From positions 1 through 64,000 of the forward strand of contig CAZVYG010000012.1 of the NCBI GenBank assembly GCA_964631605.1: 64,000 bases of DNA, given 5' to 3'. Under the pieces are notes generated by a model. The model ran no database searches, was not told the origin of the DNA, and worked only from the letters and a program-made list of their open reading frames with translations. Position 1 is the first letter of the stretch. Each line of letters begins with the position of its first letter. Origin of the DNA: JARKQH01 sp964631605 (GTDB taxonomy: Bacteria; Verrucomicrobiota; Verrucomicrobiia; Limisphaerales; UBA8199). Shown here piece after piece: positions 1 to 8,900 of this stretch. The translations under genes and the position numbers were made by a program.

Positions 1-57
1 AAAAAAAATAGCTGTCGGGGGGAGAGGCTGATGCCATCCAAGACTGAGGCATTACCG

Positions 58-675
58 TCAACGGCCCATTAGCGGGCCGTGGCGCAAGACATAGATGGCG
101 CCGACCATGACCGCGGCCAACAGGGCCAGGGCGACGAGGGTGGCGACGAGCTTGAGGGCTCGGGCCTGCTGAAACGCCCGCTGGGTGCGCTGCTTTTCGG
201 CTTCCATGAACAAGGCGAATTCCTTGTCCGCCGCGACAATCGTTTCGAGGTCTTCGCGCAATTGCAGCGTCCGCCAGGTTCCGGCCAGGTCGCGCCAGGC
301 GGTTGGGAGTTTGGCCAGGTGCTCGGGGCTGGCGGTGGCCAGGCCTGAATGGGTCCAGAAGGGGGCCTGCTCCTGCGTCCACAAGCGCAGGAGGCCGTGG
401 TTGGTGGCCAGGGCATGAATCCGCTCCCAGAGCATCGGTCGTAGAGAATCGGCCAGCGCGAAGTCGGTGAAGGCTTCGCTGTGGATGCGTCCCTGCCGCT
501 CGGCCATTTGAAGGCCGACAGCGCCGACCAGGCGACCCTCGTGCTCGGCCACCTGGAATTCGGTCACTCGCCGCGCGAGTTCCTCGGCGGGAAAGCGCAT
601 CGAATGCCACAGCTCGACCAGTGCGGCGATATCGTCCAGCGTGGCCCGGCGCACGCGGTATTGTGGGGCGCTCAT
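58..675 (-). CDS. GNAT-like acetyltransferase with C-terminal membrane anchor
   Basis: A 205-residue protein. The first ~150 residues have the look of a GNAT N-acetyltransferase: the opening YRVRRATLDDIAALVELW is a typical beta1-alpha1, and EGRLVGAVGLQ a typical beta2-beta3 hairpin. The usual acetyl-CoA loop (Q/RxxGxG/A) is not recognisable, so activity is uncertain. A charged helix (residues ~150-173) leads to one hydrophobic helix (~174-197) and a short basic tail, so the domain is probably tethered to the cytoplasmic face of the membrane. The start at 675 is chosen because upstream in-frame residues are low-complexity and overlap the divergent peptidase gene. The substrate is unknown. Confidence 0.72.
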   Translation of the reverse strand: MSAPQYRVRRATLDDIAALVELWHSMRFPAEELARRVTEFQVAEHEGRLVGAVGLQMAERQGRIHSEAFTDFALADSLRPMLWERIHALATNHGLLRLWTQEQAPFWTHSGLATASPEHLAKLPTAWRDLAGTWRTLQLREDLETIVAADKEFALFMEAEKQRTQRAFQQARALKLVATLVALALLAAVMVGAIYVLRHGPLMGR

Positions 676-748
676 CACTGGTGAATTTAGAGGTTTGGGC
701 GGGGATTTCAATGTGGAAAAGGGTCCGTCCCGTGGTAGAGTCTGCGGC

Positions 749-2875
749 ATGACAAACCTGATTGCCGATGCTTTCGCTCCCTCTTGTCGGTGGGGTGCCG
801 CGTGTCTGGTTGGATTCTGCCTCTCGGCGCTGGCCGCCGCCGACGCGGTGAAACCCGACGAGCTGGACGATCCGTACCTCTGGCTGGAGGAGGTCACCGG
901 CGAGCGGGCGCTGACATGGGTTAAAAGCCAAAATGCCCTGAGCACGCAGGAACTCGAGCGGTCTGCAGAGTTCGAGACCATCCGCTCCAACCTGCTGGCG
1001 ATTTTGGACTCGCGGGAACGCATTCCCTATGTGGCGAAGCACGGCGCGTTTTTTTACAACTTCTGGCGGGACGAGAAGAACCCGCGCGGACTGTGGCGGC
1101 GGACGACGCTGGCTGAGTACCGCAAACCCGCGCCGGCGTGGGAGGTGGTCCTGGACCTGGACCAATTGGCGGAGAAGGAAAAGGAGAACTGGGTCTGGAA
1201 GGGCTACACGGTGCTTTATCCCAGCTACGACCGCTGCCTGGTTTTCCTTTCGCGGGGCGGGGCGGACGCCACCGTGGTGCGCGAGTTTGATTTGGAACAT
1301 CCCGGCTTTGTCCAGGACGGGTTCTTTCTGCCCGAGGCCAAGAGTGACGTGGCCTGGCGGAATCGCGACGCGGTGTATGTCGGCACCGATTTTGGCCCCG
1401 GCTCGCTGACCACCTCGGGCTATCCGCGAGTGATCAAGGAATGGCAGCGCAAGACGCCTTTGAGCGCGGCGCGCACCGTTTTCGAGGGGAAAGCGGAGGA
1501 CGTGCGGGTGGACGTCTCGGTGGTACACGACCATGGATTCACTTACGAGTTGATCAGCCGGGCAAAGACGTTCTTCACCACGGAAACCCATGTGCGGCGC
1601 GGCGGGCAGTGGGTCAGAATCAACAAACCCGACGACGCGGAGCTCAGCACCTTTGCGGACCAGATGTTGCTGCGCCTGCGGTCCGACGGGATGGTTGGCA
1701 ACCAGAGCTTTCCCGCCGGGGCGCTGGTGGGAGCGGATTTCGAGGCGTGTTTGCGGGGCGAGCCGGTGTTCGAGGGGTTGTACCTTCCGGGCGAACGGCG
1801 CAGTCTGGCCGCCACGACCGACACGAAGAACTTTCTGGTCCTCACCGAGCTGGACAATGTGCGGAACCGGTTGCAGGCATTAAAACGGGAGAATGGGCAA
1901 TGGACGCGGGTGAAGCTGGCGACACCGGAGTTTGGCTCGGTGAGCATCAACGGCATTGACCCGGATGAATCCGACGACTACTTCATGACCGTTTCGGATT
2001 ATCTCACCCCCTCGAGCCTGTATTTCGGAACGGTCGGCAAGGAGGAAAGGGAGAGACTCAAAAGCCTGCCCGCCTTTTTCAATGCCCAGGGGTTGGAAAT
2101 CAGCCAGCGCGAAGCCGTCTCGAAGGATGGGACGCGGGTTCCTTACTTTCAAGTGTCGCGCAAAGACCTGCCGTTGAACGGCAGGAACCCGACTTTGCTG
2201 TATGGATATGGCGGCTTCGAAATTCCCCTGCTGCCGAATTACAACGCCTCGGTCGGCTCGGCCTGGTTGCAGCGGGGCGGAACGTTTGTCGTCGCCAATA
2301 TCCGGGGCGGCGGCGAGTTTGGTCCGAAGTGGCACGAGGCCGCCCGGAAACGGAATCGGCAGCGGGCGTATGACGACTTTATTGCCGTGGCGGAGGACTT
2401 GATCGCTCGGAAAGTAACCTCGCCGAGGCACCTGGGCATCCAGGGCGGGTCCAACGGCGGGCTGCTCATGGGCGTGATGCTGACGCAGCGGCCGGAGTTG
2501 TTCAAAGCGGTGGTCTGCCAGGTGCCGTTGCTGGACATGAGGCGTTTCAACCGGCTGTTGGCGGGGGCGAGCTGGATGGATGAATATGGCGATCCGGACA
2601 AACCGGAAGATTGGGCCTACATCAGCCGCTACTCCCCCTACCATCGCGTGACGCGCGGAACGCGGTATCCGCGGGTGCTGTTCACCACCTCGACCCGGGA
2701 TGACCGGGTGCACCCGGGACATGCCCGCAAGATGGTGGCCCGGATGAAGGAACAGGGACACGACGTGCTGTACTACGAGAACATCGAGGGAGGGCATGGC
2801 GGGGCGGCCAACAACCGGCAGGCTGCGTACATGTCGGCGCTGGCCTACACCTTTTTGTTGAAGGAATTGTGGTAG
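749..2875 (+). CDS. Prolyl oligopeptidase family serine peptidase (S9A), exported
   Basis: A 708-residue S9 peptidase that cleaves short peptides after proline. The N-terminus has a hydrophobic segment ending LSALAAADA, a likely signal peptide, so it should act in the periplasm. The mature part opens DDPYLWLEEVTGERALTWV, as in the family. A beta-propeller region (~90-440) is followed by an alpha/beta-hydrolase domain. The catalytic triad is visible: Ser568 in GGSNGG, Asp651/652 in TRDDRVHPG and His683 in GGHGG. The ATG at 749 is chosen because it places the signal peptide at the start. The length matches the family. It is convergent with the giant exported gene downstream and divergent from the GNAT gene. 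Confidence 0.93.
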   Translation: MTNLIADAFAPSCRWGAACLVGFCLSALAAADAVKPDELDDPYLWLEEVTGERALTWVKSQNALSTQELERSAEFETIRSNLLAILDSRERIPYVAKHGAFFYNFWRDEKNPRGLWRRTTLAEYRKPAPAWEVVLDLDQLAEKEKENWVWKGYTVLYPSYDRCLVFLSRGGADATVVREFDLEHPGFVQDGFFLPEAKSDVAWRNRDAVYVGTDFGPGSLTTSGYPRVIKEWQRKTPLSAARTVFEGKAEDVRVDVSVVHDHGFTYELISRAKTFFTTETHVRRGGQWVRINKPDDAELSTFADQMLLRLRSDGMVGNQSFPAGALVGADFEACLRGEPVFEGLYLPGERRSLAATTDTKNFLVLTELDNVRNRLQALKRENGQWTRVKLATPEFGSVSINGIDPDESDDYFMTVSDYLTPSSLYFGTVGKEERERLKSLPAFFNAQGLEISQREAVSKDGTRVPYFQVSRKDLPLNGRNPTLLYGYGGFEIPLLPNYNASVGSAWLQRGGTFVVANIRGGGEFGPKWHEAARKRNRQRAYDDFIAVAEDLIARKVTSPRHLGIQGGSNGGLLMGVMLTQRPELFKAVVCQVPLLDMRRFNRLLAGASWMDEYGDPDKPEDWAYISRYSPYHRVTRGTRYPRVLFTTSTRDDRVHPGHARKMVARMKEQGHDVLYYENIEGGHGGAANNRQAAYMSALAYTFLLKELW

Positions 2876-2964
2876 CCGCGCGACCAGGCGGCGGGTGCTG
2901 TCGGCAAGGGGGGAGCGGCGCCGCTTGAGGCGGCCAGGGTCCGCGCTTCAACTGGTGTTGAGGT

Positions 2965-5900
2965 TCACTGCACCTGGACCACGCGGTAGTAGCGCTGGGC
3001 GGCGCTGGGCTCGGGATCGGTTATGACCAGTTGTGAGCCGGTGGCCATGAGGTCGCCGGTGAGCGGCAACCAGAACGGGGCGGAAAGGTCGTCCTTGAAC
3101 TCGACCCGGTAGGTGTGGCCCGGGGCGGTTTGCAAGGTCAGGGCCAGGGGCTGGCCGTTGCTCCAGGAAAACTCGATCACATGGGGAGGAGTGTGCGAGG
3201 GCGGCAGAATGTTGGGCGCGCGCGGGCTGGGCTGCGGCATCAATAGTCTCAAGGATTCCCCGTCGGGATACAGCCCCTCGGTAACATCGGCAATTTGCGG
3301 CCCGAAGGTGACACAATCCACCGGCGCGCCGTCCTCGGCGAAGAGGCCGATGGCTTCGCCGTCCTTGCTCAATTTGAAGTTGACATGGAGGTCCGGGCGG
3401 CTGGTGTTGTTCTGGCCGGTTTCATCGTCGGCCCAGACCAGCAGGAAGCCGCGGGGTGGAATGGTGTACTGGCCGTTGGCGGGCACCCGGTATTGAAAAG
3501 GGTTGTTAAGGTCATCGGTGAGGTAATAGCCGCCCAGGTCCACAGTTTGGTCCCCCGGGTTGTAGATTTCGAACCAATCTTCATATTGGCCGTCGGCGGG
3601 GTCGGCGAGGGTGAGGGTGTTGTCAGCGAGCCATTCGTTGATGAAAACCGTCAGTGGCGGGGTGGCGGTGTTATTGGCAGCGCCGGGCGTGGGATAAATG
3701 AAGTAACGGCGGGAGAAGCTCTGGCCGTCCGGAGAGGAACCGTAGGATTGGTTGGCGTGGAGGTTGGTGTAGTTGAGGTAATCCATGACTTGGAGCTGGC
3801 CGTTATTGGCGGTGCGAGTCAGGGCCAGCGAGCCGCCCCCGGGCGGCAGGATAAAGCTGGTGTGCCATTCCTCGGCGGTGGACAGTTGAGTCTGGCCGTC
3901 GGCGAAGATGACCTTGAACTGAGCCGGGGCGATGACGGCGCCGGTGGGGAAAGCCCAATGGGTGAGCTGCGCATAATTTGGGGTCAGGTAACAGCCCTGG
4001 AGGCTGACCGGGTTGGTGCCGGCGTTGTAGATTTCGACCCAAGGCACGCGCTGGCCGGCGCGGTTGGTGATGCCGCTGAGATTTTCGGCCTGGAGTTCAT
4101 TGATATAAAGAGGGGGGAAGGGGGCGAAAGCGCCCGCAACGGAATTGGCGGCGCCCGGAGTGGCCCGGGCGGAGTTGCCGAGGAGGGGAGGGGCGGGGTT
4201 GAGGTTGACGGGGGTGGTGGAGGAGGACAGCCGGACGATGAGCGGGCTGCCATTGGTGCTTGGGAGATACCAGAAGCTCAAGGTGTAGGGCTGGCCGATG
4301 GACAGTGCCGGAGTTATCACCTGGTAGATCGAATTGCCGCTGCCGCTGCCGGCGGCGGTGGCGACGAGGTGGAGGCTCGAGGCGCCGCTGTGTTTGATCA
4401 AGGGGCTCAACTCCGATTGCGCGAAGGCCGAGGTCACCGTCCAGGAGCCGGCCAGGGGCGATTCGAAGCCGCCATTGGCCAGGACGTTGGTGCCGGCCGC
4501 ATCCACCAGCGAGAAGTCGTCAAGGTAAATGTCCCCGGCCGAGGCCAGGTAAACGTACAGGGTCGAGCTGCTGGCAGTGATATTCGTGGTGAGGAAGGTC
4601 CAGTGGGCCGGCGCGCGCGAGTTGGTCTGGACCGCCCACCAGTTTCCGGCCCGCCAATTGTCCTGCTGGGCGTCCAGCAACTGGAAAGCGGCGCCGGGAG
4701 TTCCGGAGCCGGGCCACGGCAATCCCGCTTCGTAGCGGACTCGGGTGACGACCGTTTCGGCGCCCGGGGCGGCCCCGGGCTGGAGGAGGGTGAGCGTTTC
4801 GCCGTCGGACTGGAGGTTCCCGTCATATTCATCAAAAGCGACCGCATTGACGCCGTAGGCGGCATTGAAGGCGACGCGGTTCCTGGTCAAGACCAGATGA
4901 GTCTGTGGAGCGATCAGGCTGCCGGCGGGGAAGGTGTAGGAGAGGCCGTTGAAGACCCAGCCGGAGAGGTCGAAGGTCGTGTTCGTCGAGGTGTTGAAGA
5001 GCTCGACGTATTCGGCTCCGGCCAGCGCAGGCTGGATCATGATTTCATTGAGCGCCACCTGATTTGCGGGCGAGGGAAGGGTGCCGGGAAAAACGACGGT
5101 CACCACCTGGGTTGCGCCGGGGAGCAGATTGCCCTCGCGGTCGCAGCCGGCGAGCGTCACGGTGTTGGTGCCGGGGGCGACCGGGAACCGGACGGTCCAT
5201 TGGTTGACGGAGGTCCAGGTGAGCGGCCACGAGACGCCGTTGATTTTGAGCTCGCGCAGGGTCAAGGGGGCCGTGCCCGAGAGGGTGACGAGGTTGGAGG
5301 AGACCGTCAGGGTGGTGGGGCCCGAGACGGCGAAATTGGCGGCCACGGTTGCCAGTTGAGCGAGCAGGGCGGTGCGGCGTTGCTGGAACCAGGTCTTGAC
5401 GGCGGAAGGGTTGACGAGGGTGGCGCCATCGCACAAGGTGACGCCATTGGCCACGAGGGAAGCATATTTGGCATCCATTACCGGGTCGCAGTTGGCGCTG
5501 AGCAAGGGGCCGTCCACGGCGGCCTGGACGGCCTGGAAATAGGCGCGCCGGAAGGGGGGATGATTGTAAAGGCGGGTGACGGTTGGGTCGTCGGAGCTAA
5601 AGAGGGGGCCGTTCAGTGCGGAGTAAGTGCTCGAGTTGCGGGCGGCGACGAGCATGAGCCAGTCCAGGTCGAAGGCGTAGAGCTGCCAGGGGCCGCGTTC
5701 GGGTTTGTACATGTACATGTTTTTGCCGATGTTGTGGCCCCAGCTATCGAAGTTGTTGATGATGTGTTCGAACGCGAACATGCCCATGAACTCGGGGACG
5801 TCCAACAGGGCGGCGGTTTGCGCGGTGTAGGGTTCGGGACTGGCGGAGTTGAGCGCATCCACGAGCACGAATAGGTTGGTGTAATCCAGGACGCTGTCGT

Positions 5901-8900
5901 AGGACCGCTTCAGCCAGGTCCAGCGATAACGCTCCGTTTTGTATTGTGGGGCGCCGGTGGCCAGGTTTGTGGTGAGGTAAGGTTGGAGGCGGGGCATGGG
6001 ATCGGCGACCTTGCTGTTGCTGTCGTTGAACTCGAAGGCGCGGTCAATTTTGTAGAAATCCCCGTCCGCGTCGCCGTAAGACCATTGGTCGAGGAAATCG
6101 CCGGCGGGCTGGATGATGGCTTCGAAGATGCCGCCGCGCTGCATGTCGGTGACGCCGTTGACGTGGAGGCGGATGAAATGCCGGTAGCTGAACGGGAGGT
6201 TCATCCGGTCAGCAATCCAGTAGGCCATTTGCTCCTGGATGGCCGTGTTTTCTCCGCCATGTCCGCCCGGCCAGTCCAGCACCAAATCTTCACCGCCGAG
6301 GAAGGGGTCATCGTCGGGGAACATGATGCTGTAGCCGCAGCGGTTGCCGGCGGGCGTGGAGAAGCCGGGGGCGATGTAGGGGCTGCCGGCAAAGAGGGCC
6401 TTGGTGAAATGGATGACGCGGCGGTCGCCGAGCACGAAGGTTACCGGGTTGGGAGTATTGTCGAGTTTGAGGCGGCTGGTCCAGGCGTCGAAGGTGGCTT
6501 GAGTCATCCACAGGCGATAGACCGGGAAATTGCCGGTGGGGGTTGTTTCGCCGAAGCGGACGAGACACTCCTGAGTTGGGGCGTCGGCGGGGTATCGGGC
6601 GGTGGCGGCCGGCGAAAAACGGTCGGTGGCCTGGAGGTAAAAGGCCACGAGGGTGCCGGCTGCCTGGCCCGGGAGGGTGGCGCTAAAGAGGCCGTCTCCG
6701 GCCACGGCGTCGCCCATCAGCCCGTCATCGCGCAGGGTGATGGTCGAACTCGAACCCGAAGAGTCCACGCGATACGTCAGGAGGAAGGAACTGACGCCGT
6801 CCGGATCCTGGACCCGGGCTGTCACCACCACCGGCTCGTTGACGGCGGGCAGGACGGGACGATGGCTGACCTCGTAGATCACCGGCGGCGCATTTTGCGC
6901 GGCGCGGCTGTTGGGCAAAGCCGGGGTGCCGGGATTGGCGGGCAACGTCATGCGGCCGGCGGCCTCGAGCCAGTTTCCACGCAGCCGGAAGATCAGTTCC
7001 GGGTTTCCCCGCAGCCACCGGGCGCGGGCGCGAATGGTGGCGATGCTCCCGCTGGACAGCGAGGAAGTGAGGGGCACGCGGACGCGGTTGACCTGGTTGT
7101 CACCGCGGTCCACGGCGCGAATGTGGTAGGAGCGGCTGCTGTTGTAGCCCTCGGCGGTTTCCCAGGCGGACTGGGACATGGTGCCCTGGGCGGTCCAACC
7201 GGCGGCGCTGGCTTCGAAGGTCGAGTTGGCGATCAGGTTGCTTCCGGAGGCGTTGAGCACCTGCACGTCGTCAATCAGGCATTCGCCGGCGCCCTGAAGC
7301 AGGACCTGGAGCTGGTCCGCGGCCACATTGCCGAGGTCCACCAAACCGGTGGTTTCGATGAGAGTCCACGGCGCCTTGGTGGTTTCATTGCTGTCCGCCC
7401 AGTTGGCGCCGAGCCGGCCGTTGCTGCGCGCATCTTTGAGTTCCAGGCTGCTGCCGCCGCCATCCGACCCCTGGCCCCAGGCGCCGCCGGTGCCATAGGT
7501 TACCTCGTCCACGACAACGTGGATGAGGTTGGTTTCAACTTTGCCGGCGGCATTGGTGGAGATAAGCGTGTCGGGCATGCTCAAGGCGATGCGTTCGCCC
7601 CGGCCCGAGAGCCGGCCGCTGAAATTGCCGAAACAGTTCAGGGTGTTGAGGTGAGCATAATTGGTCCGCAAGCGCGCGGCGTTGCGGGCGACGACCAGGT
7701 AGCTGTTGGGAGCCAGATACGCGTTGGTGGGGAACGTGTACGAGATGCCATCGGCCAACCGCCAGCCCCCCAGCGCCACGGCCGTGCCGCCGCGGTTGTA
7801 GAGCTCGACGAACTGGTCATCGTCGTCCTGGCTGGCCGGGTGATAGAAGATTTCGTTAATGACGATGTTGCCGCGGCGGAGGGCGGCGTTGTTTGTGCCG
7901 GGAGTCTTGGCGGCGAGCCGGTAGAACGCGTCGGCGCCGTCCGGCCAGCGGCCGGTGGCGACGCCGTTTTCCTGGGCTTCGAACTGCACGGCGTCGAGCA
8001 CGCGAGTGCGATCCGGGCTGAGGAGGAAGAGGGTTTCTCCTTCGGCGCTCAGGGCGAAGCCCAGGTCGGTCTGGGTGAAAGTGACGAAACCGCGGGGCGG
8101 GATGGTGGTGCCTGAGGGCAGAACAAATCGGTTGGTGGCGGGGTTGTCGGTGAGGATGCAACCCGAGATGTCCAGGGGGTCGTTGCTGTGATTGTAAAGC
8201 TCGAGGTAGTCGAGCTCGGGGTCGTCGGTGTGGGCCAGAAACTCGTTAATCTTGACGGGGGCGAGAGGATGGAAGGTCACCGGATCCATCCGGCCGGGCG
8301 AGCCCAGGACGGTGTCGCTGGCCTCCCACGCGCGGGCGTTGCGTTCGCCGTAGGAAGGACGCGCCAGCACGAGCGAATGGCCGGCGCCGTCGGCCGCGAC
8401 GGGCCAGGGCGGCTGGTCGGAATAGTTGACTTCGAGCATGACGGCGCCGGTGCGATGGCGCAGACGCACGGTGCCGGAGCTGTTGGGCAGGCCGTTGGTG
8501 GCCGCGCCGGCCCAGGGGCCCAGGGCGCCGGAGAATCCGTAAACCGCTTCGAGGTCCGCCGGGGCGCGGGCGACGACGATGAAGCCGCCGCCGGGCAGAA
8601 TCGTGCCCTGGGGGAACACGTAGTCCACGTCGCCGGCAATTCGGCAGCCACTGAGGTCTTCGGGTTCGCCCCGCGAGTTGAACAGTTCGATGAATTCGAG
8701 TTGAGCCTCCCGGCCGCCGAGGGTGATCTCGGGGGGGTGATACATGATCTCGGAAATGACCAGGGGCGTGCGCCGGCTGCATTGGGCGAGCGGCTCACGG
8801 TCCGAGGGGGGCGCGTTGCTGAGGGCGGTGGTCACCTCGGACAACTCGCGGAACCGGGCCAGGGCGAGCTGATTCGAGGCATGGCTGGAGACGGCAAAGC

